This document shows, piece after piece, positions 25,003 to 34,631 of a stretch of DNA of 64,000 nucleotides; positions within the stretch are counted from its first letter, which is position 1; every line of letters begins with the position of its first letter. A model generated the notes under the pieces. It was not told the DNA's origin and searched no databases. It saw only the letters and a program-made list of their open reading frames with translations. Location: contig JAZSFF010000026.1 in the NCBI GenBank assembly GCA_045532055.1, positions 28,467-92,466 on the forward strand. Reading direction: 5' to 3'. The position numbers and the translations under genes are program-made. This DNA comes from SIG440 sp045532055. GTDB taxonomy: Bacteria > Bacillota > Clostridia > Monoglobales > Monoglobaceae.

Positions 25003-26427
25003 ATGGCAATTTATAATCCCAAATCCTCTGTAGCTGAGGAATTTATCAATCATGAGGAAATCCTTGAAACAATCGAATATGCAAAGGCAAACAAATCAAA
25101 CGCCGACCTTATATTCTCTCTCATCAAACGTGCAGAGGACTGCAAAGGTCTTACACACCGCGAGGCAGCTGTTCTTTTGGAGTGCGATATTCCTGAAGCT
25201 AATGATGCAATCAAAGCTCTTGCAATAAAGATAAAAGAAAAACTCTACGGCAACCGGATTGTTATGTTCGCACCTCTTTATCTCTCCAACTACTGCGTAA
25301 ACGGATGCACGTACTGTCCTTATCACTATTGCAACAAAAATATAACAAGAAAAAAACTCACCCAGGATGAAATCCGTGATGAGGTTATTGCTCTGCAGGA
25401 TATGGGACACAAGAGGCTTGCTATTGAGCTTGGCGAGGACCCTGTAAACAATCCTATTGAGTATGTTCTTGAGAGTATCAATACTATCTACAGTATCAAA
25501 CACAAAAACGGCGCAATCCGCCGTGTAAATGTGAATATTGCAGCAACAACTGTTGAAAACTACAGAAAGTTGAAAGATGCCGGCATCGGCACATATATCC
25601 TCTTCCAAGAAACATACAACAAAGAGAATTACGAAATTCTTCACCCCACTGGTCCAAAGCATGACTATGCTTATCATACCGAGGCTATGGACAGGGCTAT
25701 GGATGGCGGCATTGATGATGTTGGTATTGGCGTTTTGTTCGGGCTTGAGATGTACCGCTATGACTTTGTGGGACTTCTTATGCACGCAGAACATCTTGAG
25801 GCAGCTAAAGGGGTTGGACCTCATACAATAAGCGTACCAAGAATTTGTCCTGCTGATGATATTAAAAAAGAGGACTTCACAAATGCAATTTCTGATGATA
25901 TATTTGAAAAGATAGTTGCCATCATCAGAATCGCAGTGCCCTATACAGGAATGATTATCTCTACACGAGAGTCAAAAGCATCAAGGGAACGTGTTCTGAA
26001 ACTTGGCATTTCCCAGATAAGCGGCGGTTCAAAAACATCGGTTGGCGGATATATCCACGATGAGCCTGAGGAAGAAAATTCTGCGCAGTTTGACATCAGT
26101 GATACCAGACCTTTGGACGCAGTTGTAAACTGGCTCCTTGAACTCGGGTATATTCCCAGTTTCTGTACTGCCTGCTATCGCGAGGGCAGAACCGGTGACA
26201 GATTTATGTCTCTTATTAAATCTGGTCAGATTGCAAATTGCTGTCAGCCAAATGCACTTCTTACACTTAAGGAATATCTTATAGATTATGCATCACCTGA
26301 GACGGTGAAAAACGGTCTCAAAGTGATTGAAACCGAAGTTGAAAAAATCCCCAACCCAAAAGCACGGGAGTTGGCAAAACACTATATTGAAGAAATACAA
26401 AACGGAAAACGTGATTTCAGATTTTAA
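25003..26427 (+). CDS. hydG: [FeFe] hydrogenase H-cluster maturase HydG
   Basis: A 474-residue radical SAM enzyme that splits tyrosine to give the CO and CN ligands and the Fe(CO)2CN synthon. The SAM cluster motif is Cys98, Cys102 and Cys105 (CVNGCTYCPY). The auxiliary C-terminal cluster motif CX2CX22C is complete at Cys388, Cys391 and Cys414, so the enzyme should be active. ThiH-like core between. ATG at 25003 lies 68 bases after hydE, in the same transcript; the spacer contains no terminator. Confidence 0.97.
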   Translation: MAIYNPKSSVAEEFINHEEILETIEYAKANKSNADLIFSLIKRAEDCKGLTHREAAVLLECDIPEANDAIKALAIKIKEKLYGNRIVMFAPLYLSNYCVNGCTYCPYHYCNKNITRKKLTQDEIRDEVIALQDMGHKRLAIELGEDPVNNPIEYVLESINTIYSIKHKNGAIRRVNVNIAATTVENYRKLKDAGIGTYILFQETYNKENYEILHPTGPKHDYAYHTEAMDRAMDGGIDDVGIGVLFGLEMYRYDFVGLLMHAEHLEAAKGVGPHTISVPRICPADDIKKEDFTNAISDDIFEKIVAIIRIAVPYTGMIISTRESKASRERVLKLGISQISGGSKTSVGGYIHDEPEEENSAQFDISDTRPLDAVVNWLLELGYIPSFCTACYREGRTGDRFMSLIKSGQIANCCQPNALLTLKEYLIDYASPETVKNGLKVIETEVEKIPNPKARELAKHYIEEIQNGKRDFRF

Positions 26428-26447
26428 ATATGAAAGGAGATAAAAAC

Positions 26448-26747
26448 ATGGTAAAACACATAATTATCTGGAGTTTTAAAGAAGGACTCTCCGATGCTGA
26501 AAAACAGACCGCTGCTGTAAAAATCAAGACAGACATTGAGGGACTTATGGGACAGATTGATGGACTTGTGGATATCAAAATCCAAAATGTACCTCTCTCT
26601 TCCTCCACCGGCGACCTTTTGCTGGACAGCACCTTTGTGGATGAAGACGCATTGAAAGCATATCAGGTAAATCCAATACATGTTGCTGTTGCAACCTATG
26701 TACGTTCTATGGTTGGTGCAAGACAGTGCTTTGATTTTGAAGTTTAA
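26448..26747 (+). CDS. Dabb (stress-responsive alpha/beta barrel) domain protein
   Basis: A 99-residue ferredoxin-like-fold protein of the Dabb family (MVKHIIIWSFKEGLSDAEKQ; SSTGDLLLDSTFVDEDALKA; HVAVATYVRSM). ATG at 26448 has AAGGAGA seven bases upstream, preferred over the in-frame ATG at 26430. It is the last gene of the hydE-hydG operon and is closed by a perfect terminator. Some Dabb proteins are enzymes and others regulatory; the role here is unknown, though co-transcription hints at an anaerobic or hydrogenase-related task. Confidence 0.88.
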   Translation: MVKHIIIWSFKEGLSDAEKQTAAVKIKTDIEGLMGQIDGLVDIKIQNVPLSSSTGDLLLDSTFVDEDALKAYQVNPIHVAVATYVRSMVGARQCFDFEV

Positions 26748-26753
26748 AACGAA

Positions 26754-26789
26754 ACAGGAGAAACCGAATTGGTTTCTCCTGTATTTTTT
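26754..26789. terminator. Terminator shared by the hyd operon and wecB
   Basis: ACAGGAGAAACC pairs perfectly with GGTTTCTCCTGT around GAATT (26754-26782), followed on the plus strand by ATTTTTT. On the minus strand the far side has few Ts, so it is mainly a rightward terminator. It overlaps the end of wecB at 26788. Confidence 0.92.
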
Positions 26790-27909
26790 ATCTGCAATAC
26801 TTTTCAACTATTGCGTCCACAATTTTCTTTGATGCAAAGCCATCACCATAAGGGTTTACTGCCTTTGCCATGGCATTGTATGCTTTTTCGTTACATATAA
26901 GTTCTTTTGCCATGTTATAGATTACATCCTCGTCAACGCCGGCAATCTTTACTGTTCCTGCATCAACTGCCTCGGGGCGTTCAGTCTCGGTTCTCATAAC
27001 AAGTACCGGTTTGCCCAAAGATGGTGCTTCTTCCTGAAGTCCGCCGGAATCGGTCATTACCATATAGCCACGGCTTATAGCATTATGGAGTTCATCAGCA
27101 CTTACGGGTTCAATCAGTTTCACCCTGTCCATATCACCCAAAATGCTGTATGCAACCTCACGAACTGCCGGATTCATGTGTACCGGATAAACAACCTCAA
27201 CATCCTGAAAATCTTCAACAATGCGTTTTACTGCACGGCAGATATTTTTGAGGGGTTCGCCCAGGTTTTCTCTTCTGTGGGCTGTCATGACTATTACTTT
27301 TTTTGTATCCCAGTTCATTTCCGCAAGGCCTGCATCCTTGAACTCATAGCTATCTCTCACCGTTGTCTTAAGCGCATCGATAACTGTGTTACCTGTTATA
27401 TAAATTGTGTCATCTGACACATTTTCGCGTAATAGGTTTTCACGATTTCTCTCTGTGGGGGCAAAATGCATGTCTGCCATAACCCCTGTGAGTCTTCTGT
27501 TCACTTCTTCCGGGAATGGTGAATATTTGTCAAATGTTCTCAGTCCTGCCTCAACATGACCTATGGCAATCTGATTGTAAAATGCCGCCAAACTTCCAAC
27601 AAAAGTTGTTGATGTATCACCATGCACAAGCACCAAATCAGGTTGTGCCTCTTTCATAACACCATCCAGCCCCTCAAGACCTCTGGTTGTTATGCTGATT
27701 AGAGTCTGTCGGTCTTTCATTATATTAAGGTCATAATCAGGCTTTATATCAAAGATTTCGAGAACCTGGTCAAGCATCTGTCTGTGCTGGGCTGTTACGC
27801 ATACGATAGATTCAACATTTTCGTTTTTTTCCAGTTCCTTTACCAATGGTGCCATCTTTATTGCCTCGGGACGTGTTCCGAAAATTGTCATTACTTTAAT
27901 CTTTTTCAT
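26788..27909 (-). CDS. wecB: UDP-N-acetylglucosamine 2-epimerase (non-hydrolysing)
   Basis: A 373-residue GT-B-fold enzyme making UDP-ManNAc for cell-surface polymers. The marks are MTIFGTRPEAIKMAPL near the N-terminus, VHGDTSTTF near 92, HVEAGLRTFDKYSPFPEE near 115 and TDSGGLQEEAPSLGKPVLV near 283. The start is ATG at 27909 because GAGGAGG lies seven bases upstream; a longer frame would add 17 unconserved residues. It overlaps the end of the WecA/TagO-like gene by 14 bases, so the two are co-translated. Confidence 0.95.
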   Translation of the reverse strand: MKKIKVMTIFGTRPEAIKMAPLVKELEKNENVESIVCVTAQHRQMLDQVLEIFDIKPDYDLNIMKDRQTLISITTRGLEGLDGVMKEAQPDLVLVHGDTSTTFVGSLAAFYNQIAIGHVEAGLRTFDKYSPFPEEVNRRLTGVMADMHFAPTERNRENLLRENVSDDTIYITGNTVIDALKTTVRDSYEFKDAGLAEMNWDTKKVIVMTAHRRENLGEPLKNICRAVKRIVEDFQDVEVVYPVHMNPAVREVAYSILGDMDRVKLIEPVSADELHNAISRGYMVMTDSGGLQEEAPSLGKPVLVMRTETERPEAVDAGTVKIAGVDEDVIYNMAKELICNEKAYNAMAKAVNPYGDGFASKKIVDAIVEKYCR

Positions 27910-28972
27910 TTGTATCCTCCTCAGAAGTTTTTTCATCATTCTTTGGTTCCATAACAGCAAGGCTTACCACCAGAATTCCTACAACAGCAAGAACCAGTAT
28001 GAGACCTCTTATTGCGTCTTTAAGAGCCATAACCACCGCTGTAAGACAAAGAATACTTGTCAAAGTATAAAGGATTGCAACTGTCTGCTTTTGTGAAAAT
28101 CCCATATCAAGCAATCTGTGATGCAGATGTCCGCGGTCGGGGGACATAATAGACTTGCCAGTGAGGAGTCTGCGAATTATGGCAAACAAAGTATCAAATA
28201 TTGGAAGTCCCAGTATAAGAACCGGCACTGCAAATGATACCAATGCATACATTTTCATGATTCCCTGGATTGATATACAAGCAAGCACAAATCCTAAGAA
28301 TGTAGAACCTGTATCACCCATAAATATCTTTGCAGGATTAAAATTATAGGGTAAAAAGCCAAAGCCTGCACCCGCCAATGCCGCTGTTACAATAGCTGCA
28401 TTGAGATTCTGAGATATGAGAGTGAGCGACAAAAGAGCCACCGACGCAATAGATGAAACTCCCACCGCAAGGCCATCAAGTCCGTCAATCAGGTTCACCG
28501 CATTGGTGACACCTATTATCCAAACCATTGTAATAGGTATTGACCACAATCCGAGGTTTATATATACCGGTCCGAACCATTGTGAAAATGGATTGGCAAT
28601 GTAGGTAATATCAACACCAAAATAAATAACTATTGCTGCAGCTATAATCTGGAACAAAAGCTTAATCTTGGCACTGAGTTCACGCATATCGTCGACAACA
28701 CCAACAGTGACGATTATGACTGCACCGATAAGAATTCCCATTATTTCACGGTCAATAACCGCAAAGCAAAGTACACTTATAACAAATCCATAGAATATCG
28801 CCAGTCCACCAATAAGAGGAATGGGTTTTTTGTGAATTCGTCTTGAATCCTTTGGAATATCCAAAGCCTTTACTCTGTTTGCCAGAGCAATAACCGTAGG
28901 TGTTGAAGCGAATGAAATCAAAAAACCTACAGCAAGTGCCAGGATAATGAATATACCGCTGTTTGTAAACAT
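27896..28972 (-). CDS. WecA/TagO-like undecaprenyl-phosphate GlcNAc-1-phosphate transferase
   Basis: A 358-residue polytopic membrane enzyme (about 10-11 helices) of the MraY/WecA family. Catalytic signatures are GVVDDMRELSAKIKL near 90, NAVNLIDGLDGLAVG near 155, GFLPYNFNPAKIFMGDTGS near 210 and RGHLHHRLLDMG near 290. It moves GlcNAc-1-phosphate to the lipid carrier, the first step of teichoic acid or related polymers. Overlap with wecB supports a role in wall polymer synthesis. TagO and WecA cannot be told apart by sequence alone. ATG at 28972 has AAGGA. Confidence 0.93.
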   Translation of the reverse strand: MFTNSGIFIILALAVGFLISFASTPTVIALANRVKALDIPKDSRRIHKKPIPLIGGLAIFYGFVISVLCFAVIDREIMGILIGAVIIVTVGVVDDMRELSAKIKLLFQIIAAAIVIYFGVDITYIANPFSQWFGPVYINLGLWSIPITMVWIIGVTNAVNLIDGLDGLAVGVSSIASVALLSLTLISQNLNAAIVTAALAGAGFGFLPYNFNPAKIFMGDTGSTFLGFVLACISIQGIMKMYALVSFAVPVLILGLPIFDTLFAIIRRLLTGKSIMSPDRGHLHHRLLDMGFSQKQTVAILYTLTSILCLTAVVMALKDAIRGLILVLAVVGILVVSLAVMEPKNDEKTSEEDTNEKD

Positions 28973-29000
28973 TTTTCTTCAGTCCTTCCTGTATCAATGG

Positions 29001-30014
29001 TTACGGCTGGATAAAGCCAACCTTCCTGTATACCTTTGATATAGTCTTTCTTGCTGTATAGTTTGCCTGTTCGGCACCACGTTTATAGATTGTTTCCAGA
29101 TAATCTTTGTTTTTTATAAGGTCATTATGTTTTTCCTGTATGGGTTTTAATGTTTCAGCAACGGCCTCTGTCACTGCAGATTTAAAGTCACCATAACCCT
29201 TACCCTCAAATTCAAGGGTTATCTCTTCCATAGTCTTTCCGGTAACAGATGCATAAATGCTCATCAGGTTTTCAACGCCCTCTTTGCCCTCACCGCATCG
29301 TACCTCGGAACCTGAATCGGTAACTGCTCTCTTTATTTTTTTAACAACTGTATCAATTGGGTCAAGGAGCAAAATGTATGAATTTTCATTGGGGTCTGAT
29401 TTTGACATTTTCTGTTTTGGATCCTGGAGGCTCATTATCTTGTTGCCCAGCTTTGGAATATATGGTTCAGGGACTTTGAAGGTATCACTGTATGCATTGT
29501 TGAAGCGAATTGCCAAATCCCTTGTCAATTCAAGGTGCTGTTTCTGGTCTTTTCCCACCGGAACCAAGTCCGCCTGATAAAGCAGAATATCTGCCGCCAT
29601 CAATGATGGATATGTAAACAGTCCTGCATTGATGTTGTCGGCATGCTTGCGACTTTTATCCTTGAACTGTGTCATACGAGAGAGTTCGCCCATATAGGTA
29701 TTGCAATCAAGCACCCAACCAAGCTGTGTGTGTGCAGGCACATGGGATTGGAAGAATATAGGTTCTTTCTCCCCGTCAAGACCGCAGGCAATGAGAAGTG
29801 CCAGAAGATTCATTGCATTCTTTCTCAAAACCGCAGGTTCCTGTCTCACCGTAATTGAATGGAGATCTGCTATCATATAATAGCTCTCGTATTTATCCTC
29901 TTTCTGGAGTTCCACCCAGTTGCGGATTGCCCCTACATAATTGCCCAGAGTCATAGCGCCTGAGGGCTGAATTCCGCTGAGTATTCTCTTTTTTGTTTCT
30001 GTCTGATTTTCCAT
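29001..30014 (-). CDS. trpS: Tryptophanyl-tRNA synthetase
   Basis: A 337-residue class I synthetase. The HIGH-like motif is TLGN at residues 22-25 (QPSGAMTLGNYVG) and KMSKS lies near 203. Other family marks are SHVPAHTQLGWVLDC and LYQADLVPVGKDQKQHLELTRD. ATG at 30014 (MENQTETKKR) gives the usual family length; the frame to 30056 would add 14 residues. It lies seven bases after the aminotransferase gene. There is no T-box leader here because it is internal to the run of genes. Confidence 0.95.
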   Translation of the reverse strand: MENQTETKKRILSGIQPSGAMTLGNYVGAIRNWVELQKEDKYESYYMIADLHSITVRQEPAVLRKNAMNLLALLIACGLDGEKEPIFFQSHVPAHTQLGWVLDCNTYMGELSRMTQFKDKSRKHADNINAGLFTYPSLMAADILLYQADLVPVGKDQKQHLELTRDLAIRFNNAYSDTFKVPEPYIPKLGNKIMSLQDPKQKMSKSDPNENSYILLLDPIDTVVKKIKRAVTDSGSEVRCGEGKEGVENLMSIYASVTGKTMEEITLEFEGKGYGDFKSAVTEAVAETLKPIQEKHNDLIKNKDYLETIYKRGAEQANYTARKTISKVYRKVGFIQP

Positions 30015-30021
30015 ATCAATC

Positions 30022-31218
30022 TCACACTCCCATAAATGTGTGTAATACTTCGCCAAGGGCCTTTATGCCCTTTTCTATATCCTCTTCCGATGCTGTTGAA
30101 TAGTTCATGCGGAACGTACTATACGTTGCCTTGTCATCGATCATGCAAGATGTTCCCGGAACAAATGCCACATTCTTTTCAAGGGCTTTTTTCATAAGTT
30201 CCTTGCTGTCATAACCCTCTGGCATTGTACAGTAAAGGAACAATCCGCCCTCAGGACAAGTATGTTCCACCTCTGCCGGGAAGTACTTATCCATACAATC
30301 CATCATCAGCTTACACTTTTTGCCGTAAGCCTTGCGAAGTTTTGCAATATGCTCATCTATTGAATAACGAGTCACAAATTCATAAGCAATCATCTGTGAC
30401 AGAACATTTGTGTGTACGTCCTCAGTCTGCTTGCAGATAATCATTCTTTCCAGAAGCGGTGCCGGTGCAGATGTGAAACCAAGACGCATACCAGGTGCCA
30501 GAATCTTGGAGAATGACCCAAAATATATAACTCTTCCGTTTGTGTCAAGGGATTTGAGTGTAGGTATCTCCTCACCGCTGAAACGAAGTTCACCGTATGG
30601 GTTATCCTCATAAATAAGGAAATCATATTTTTCGGCAAGTTCAAGAATCTTCTTGCGTTTTTCAAGAGAAATAGTAATTCCTGACGGGTTCTGGAACGTG
30701 GAAATGGTATAAAGAAGTTTTACATTTTTATGTTCTTTCAATGTTTCCTCCAGTTTTTCTGTATCAATGCCGTCAGACAACACGGGGACTCCATAAAGCT
30801 GTGCATTGTATGAGCGGAAACAGTTGAGACCCCCAATAAAGCTGGGTTCTTCACATATAACTCCGTCCCCTGCATTTATGAGCGCCTTGGTTGCAAGGTC
30901 GATACCCTGCTGTCCACCGCTTACTATAATCACATCTTCATCTTCTGTAAGAACGCCCTGACTCACCAATCTATTCTTTGTCCATTCTCTAAGAGGAGCA
31001 TAGCCCTCTGTTATACCATACTGAAGTGCAGTATTGCCCTGAGTTTCAAGAATTTCCTTAGCAATTTGGGCAAATTCCGATTTTGGAAACAAAGCAGGGT
31101 CCGGTGCACCACCGGCAAAACTGATGATTCCCGGTTTCGCAAGAAGTTTGAAAATTTCTCTTATGGCAGATGCCTCCAGATGTTTTACTCTGTCTGAAAA
31201 CTTTGTTGTAATATCCAT
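30022..31218 (-). CDS. PLP-dependent aminotransferase (class I/II, 2-aminoadipate/valine-pyruvate type)
   Basis: A 398-residue fold-type I transaminase of the PatA/LysN-like subgroup. The pattern ISFAGGAPDPALFPKSEF near 35, YGITEGYAPLREW near 75, and the PLP lysine in IYFGSFSKILAPGMRLG near 235 are present. TISTFQNPSG is the family substrate region. Substrate cannot be settled; 2-aminoadipate, branched-chain or aromatic amino acids are all possible. ATG at 31218 has only a weak Shine-Dalgarno. It sits between gltX and trpS; no obvious pathway partners. Confidence 0.88.
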   Translation of the reverse strand: MDITTKFSDRVKHLEASAIREIFKLLAKPGIISFAGGAPDPALFPKSEFAQIAKEILETQGNTALQYGITEGYAPLREWTKNRLVSQGVLTEDEDVIIVSGGQQGIDLATKALINAGDGVICEEPSFIGGLNCFRSYNAQLYGVPVLSDGIDTEKLEETLKEHKNVKLLYTISTFQNPSGITISLEKRKKILELAEKYDFLIYEDNPYGELRFSGEEIPTLKSLDTNGRVIYFGSFSKILAPGMRLGFTSAPAPLLERMIICKQTEDVHTNVLSQMIAYEFVTRYSIDEHIAKLRKAYGKKCKLMMDCMDKYFPAEVEHTCPEGGLFLYCTMPEGYDSKELMKKALEKNVAFVPGTSCMIDDKATYSTFRMNYSTASEEDIEKGIKALGEVLHTFMGV

Positions 31219-31242
31219 TTTAATCTCAATCCAATCTGATTT

Positions 31243-32700
31243 TTATTTTGAAAGCTGTTCAATGCCTGATTTGATGCGTCGAATTGTTTCGTCCTTACCC
31301 AAAATATATGCAAGTTCAACACCGCCACCGGGAGTAAACGCTTTGCCTGATACAGCAACACGAACCGGCCACAGGATTCTACCATTTTTAAGTTCCAGTT
31401 TCTCAACCAAAGCGATGAGTTCATCATGTATATTCTCTTTGGTCCAGTCACCAATACCCTCCAAAACAGGAAGAACATGTTCCAATGCCTCCAGAGAATT
31501 TTCGGGATTGGTCTTCATCTTTTTGTGCGTATAAAGCTCGTTGTCGTACTCAGGAAGATTGTCAAAGAAGTCCACCTGTTCGGGAATATCAGAAAGTTTC
31601 TCGCATCTGGGTTGCAACAGTTCCGAAACCTCTTTCAAATCAATATCTTTGTTTGTAATAACACCCTCATAATAAGGAAGTGCCAATTTGTGGAATTCTT
31701 CTGGGGCGAGTTCTCTGATATATTCACCGTTGAGCCATGCAAGTTTTTTCTCGTCAAAAATTGCAGGTGATTTGCTTATGCCCTTGACATCAAAGGCTTC
31801 TATAAGTTCGTCCATGGTGAACTTTTCACGTTCATCCCCGGGCGCCCAGCCAAGAAGTGCGATATAATTTACTATTGCCTCTTTGAGATAACCTTTGGCA
31901 ATAAAATCCTCATATGATGCATCACCATGACGCTTTGAAAGTTTGTTGTTGGCATCTTTCATAACAGGTGACACGTGAATATACTTGGGGATTTCCCAAC
32001 CAAATGCATCATACAAAAGATTGTATTTAGGGGTTGAAGAAAGATACTCGCTTCCTCTTATTATATGAGTAATATTCATGAGATGGTCATCAATAACATT
32101 TGCAAAGTTGTAGGTTGGGAGTCCATCAGCCTTGAGAAGAACATTGTCATCAAGGATTGCATTCTCCACAGAAATCTCACCAAACACCTCATCCTGAAAA
32201 GTTGTCTTTCCGTACTTTGGCATTTTCTGGCGGATTACATAGGGCACACCTGCCTTAATCTTTTCTTCGATTTCTTCTTTTGAAAGTTTGCTGCACAGTC
32301 CGTCATACTTGGTGGGAACTTTCATCACAGTCTGACGCTGACGCAAATCTTCAAGACGTTCTTTGTCGCAGAAACAGTAATATGCATGACCCAGTTCCAC
32401 AAGCTTTTCAGCATATTCCTTATATATATTTCGTCTTTCGCTCTGGATATACGGACCGTAGTCACCGCCCACATCAGGACCCTCATCGTGGATAAGGCCT
32501 GTGTCCTTCATTGTTCTGTATATCACATCAACTGCACCGTCAACATATCTTTCCTGGTCGGTATCCTCAATTCTGAGAATGAACTTACCATTCTTGGACT
32601 TGGTGAGAAGATATGCATAAAGAGCTGTTCTCAAGTTGCCTATATGCATATACCCTGTTGGACTTGGTGCAAATCGTGTTCTCACTTCATTTGTGCTCAT
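31243..32700 (-). CDS. gltX: Glutamyl-tRNA synthetase
   Basis: A 485-residue class I synthetase. HIGN is at residues 19-22 (SPTGYMHIGNLRTALYAYLL) and KLSKRHG lies near 255; the C-terminal anticodon-binding domain is complete. In Firmicutes lacking GlnRS this enzyme also makes Glu-tRNA-Gln for GatCAB. ATG at 32700 has GGAGG eight bases upstream. It follows hpt by 16 bases. Confidence 0.97.
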   Translation of the reverse strand: MSTNEVRTRFAPSPTGYMHIGNLRTALYAYLLTKSKNGKFILRIEDTDQERYVDGAVDVIYRTMKDTGLIHDEGPDVGGDYGPYIQSERRNIYKEYAEKLVELGHAYYCFCDKERLEDLRQRQTVMKVPTKYDGLCSKLSKEEIEEKIKAGVPYVIRQKMPKYGKTTFQDEVFGEISVENAILDDNVLLKADGLPTYNFANVIDDHLMNITHIIRGSEYLSSTPKYNLLYDAFGWEIPKYIHVSPVMKDANNKLSKRHGDASYEDFIAKGYLKEAIVNYIALLGWAPGDEREKFTMDELIEAFDVKGISKSPAIFDEKKLAWLNGEYIRELAPEEFHKLALPYYEGVITNKDIDLKEVSELLQPRCEKLSDIPEQVDFFDNLPEYDNELYTHKKMKTNPENSLEALEHVLPVLEGIGDWTKENIHDELIALVEKLELKNGRILWPVRVAVSGKAFTPGGGVELAYILGKDETIRRIKSGIEQLSK

Positions 32701-32716
32701 TTTAAAATTCCTCCAA

Positions 32717-33235
32717 TTACTGTTCTATGTAACCTATGTAAGGCAGATTTCTGTATTGTTCGGCATAGTCAAGGCCATAACCGATTACAAATTCATCCGG
32801 GATTTCAAAGCCCAGATAGTCAATTTCAATTTCATACTCCCTGCGGCTGGGCTTGCTGAGGCAGGAACAAAGTTTAAGGCTCTTTGGCCCTCTCTCTTCA
32901 AGAAGTTTAAGTACCTCACGCATTGTATAACCGCTGTCGATGATATCCTCTACAATCAGAACATTTTCACCTTTGATATCTTTTTCAATATCCTTGGTTA
33001 TTTTAACTTCTCCCGATGTTTTAGTTCCAGAACCATAGCTTTCTGCTTTTAAGAAGTACACCTCAGTATCAACTGTGAGTTTTTTTATCAAATCGCTCAT
33101 GAACATAAATGCACCCTTCAAAACACCCACCACAATCAATTTCTGACCATGGTACTCCCTGTTTAATTCATCAGCAATCTCTGTGAGTCTTGCCTCAATT
33201 CTTTTTTCATCAATCAGTACTTTATGCTCCCTCAT
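32717..33235 (-). CDS. hpt: Hypoxanthine phosphoribosyltransferase
   Basis: A 172-residue purine salvage enzyme. The PRPP-binding signature is VLIVEDIIDSGYTMREV near 92; VGVLKGAFMFMSDLI near 37 is the second conserved loop; YGLDYAEQYRNLPYIG is the C-terminal family tag. ATG at 33235 overlaps the end of tilS by 14 bases. tilS-hpt is a classic Firmicutes pair; ftsH, which usually follows, is replaced here by gltX. Confidence 0.97.
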   Translation of the reverse strand: MREHKVLIDEKRIEARLTEIADELNREYHGQKLIVVGVLKGAFMFMSDLIKKLTVDTEVYFLKAESYGSGTKTSGEVKITKDIEKDIKGENVLIVEDIIDSGYTMREVLKLLEERGPKSLKLCSCLSKPSRREYEIEIDYLGFEIPDEFVIGYGLDYAEQYRNLPYIGYIEQ

Positions 33236-34631
33236 ATTCTACCACCAAAATCCTTTCTGTGTCTTTTGTAACTTTATACTTTTCGCTGACGCGTCCCCCC
33301 ACAATCGCCAGAACTTCACTCCCCGTACAAAGCAAAGGAATTCTGTCTCTGTCCTGTCTTGGAATTTTTGCATCAATCAGTATATTCTTGATTTTTTTTG
33401 TTCTGCCATCAGCAAAATATACCATTCTATCACCGCTGCGACGGCTTCTTAAAAACAATTTGCCGTCTGATATCAAGTCATAACTTAATCCAATCTCGTT
33501 GACCTTGCATTTATAATCATTTGTTTCAAGCCTGAAAGAAATATTTCTTCCAATCAAATCAACAAACACTTTTTCGGGAACCAAAATCTCTGTAAAAAAG
33601 GCATCACCCTCTGCGGTAACAGTTTTTTCAGTACAGTCTCTTTCAAAGGCAAGCCAACCATATTGAATCCTTGCTTTAAGACCATCAGGAAGTGACAGTT
33701 CTGCACCTGTTTCTTTTTTCAAAAGGTCGAATATATCATCAACATGCTTCTTTTCAAGATGTACACCCCTCTGGGCTTCGTCTGCCGCAATTCTTATTAC
33801 GCGAGCAATTATTGCTCTGTCCGCCATACACAGGCTTTCTGTGTGGAGTGCGATTGGTTTGCCTTGTGGCAAAGGACTTTTTAGTCTGTCATAAAGACGC
33901 CTTGCATAGGAATTTAAGAACTCCGAGTCTTCTTTTGCATTTTCTGCAAGTCTGCATAAGCTGTCCATCACCTTGTTGTTAAATTCCTCTTCCAGATATG
34001 GAATCAGTTTGTTTCTTATTTTGTTTCGTGTATAGTCATTGTCGGAATTTGTTGCATCTGTGCAAAAATCCAGTTTGTTTTCTTTGCAATACTCTTCTAT
34101 TTCAAGCCTTGATACATCCAGCAGGGGTCTTATAATACCATCCTCACGCTCGTAGGATATACCACCCAGTCCGTCAATACCCGTGCCCCTTAAAATCCTC
34201 ATAAGCACAGTCTCTGCATTATCGTTTTTGTTGTGAGCTGTTGCGGTTTTGGTTATTCGGTATCTCTGGGACAATTCATCAAAAAACTCATATCTGGCAA
34301 ATCTGCCCGCCTCTTCCAAAGTCATCTTTTTTTCTCCGGCAAGAGCCTCAACATCCACCGATTTTGTAAAAACCGGTATCCCAAGTCTGCCGCAAAGTTC
34401 TATCACAAATCTTTCATCTGCATCGGCTGCCTCACCTCTCAAGTTATGGTTGAGATGGGCACAATAAACATCAAAGCCAATAATGTCTTTAAGACGAGTT
34501 AAAACATGGAGCATACACACGGAATCCGCTCCGCCTGAAACTGCGGCTAATATTCTGTCGCCTTTATTTATCATCTTTTTTTCAAAAATAGTTTCTGAAA
34601 CCACTTGAAAAACCGATTTATCCCTATTCAC
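33222..34631 (-). CDS. tilS: tRNA(Ile)-lysidine synthase
   Basis: A 469-residue PP-loop enzyme that converts C34 of tRNA-Ile(CAU) to lysidine. The PP-loop is SGGADS at residues 32-37. Next come the TilS substrate-binding C-terminal domains (LPDGLKARI; GRNISFRL; FLRSRRSGDRMVYFADG; KKIKNILIDAKIPRQDRDRIPLL). The start is GTG at 34631 with GGAG eight bases upstream, overlapping the last codons of dnaB; GTG at 34640 is an alternative. It overlaps hpt by 14 bases. Confidence 0.95.
   Translation of the reverse strand: MNRDKSVFQVVSETIFEKKMINKGDRILAAVSGGADSVCMLHVLTRLKDIIGFDVYCAHLNHNLRGEAADADERFVIELCGRLGIPVFTKSVDVEALAGEKKMTLEEAGRFARYEFFDELSQRYRITKTATAHNKNDNAETVLMRILRGTGIDGLGGISYEREDGIIRPLLDVSRLEIEEYCKENKLDFCTDATNSDNDYTRNKIRNKLIPYLEEEFNNKVMDSLCRLAENAKEDSEFLNSYARRLYDRLKSPLPQGKPIALHTESLCMADRAIIARVIRIAADEAQRGVHLEKKHVDDIFDLLKKETGAELSLPDGLKARIQYGWLAFERDCTEKTVTAEGDAFFTEILVPEKVFVDLIGRNISFRLETNDYKCKVNEIGLSYDLISDGKLFLRSRRSGDRMVYFADGRTKKIKNILIDAKIPRQDRDRIPLLCTGSEVLAIVGGRVSEKYKVTKDTERILVVEYEGA

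Noticed and set aside
25096..25824. Minus-strand 242-residue frame inside hydG
   Set aside because: Shadow of a firmly identified gene; low-complexity hydrophobic translation without a family.
27910..27960. N-terminal extension of wecB
   Set aside because: Adds 17 unconserved residues; the GAGGAGG site belongs to the ATG at 27909.
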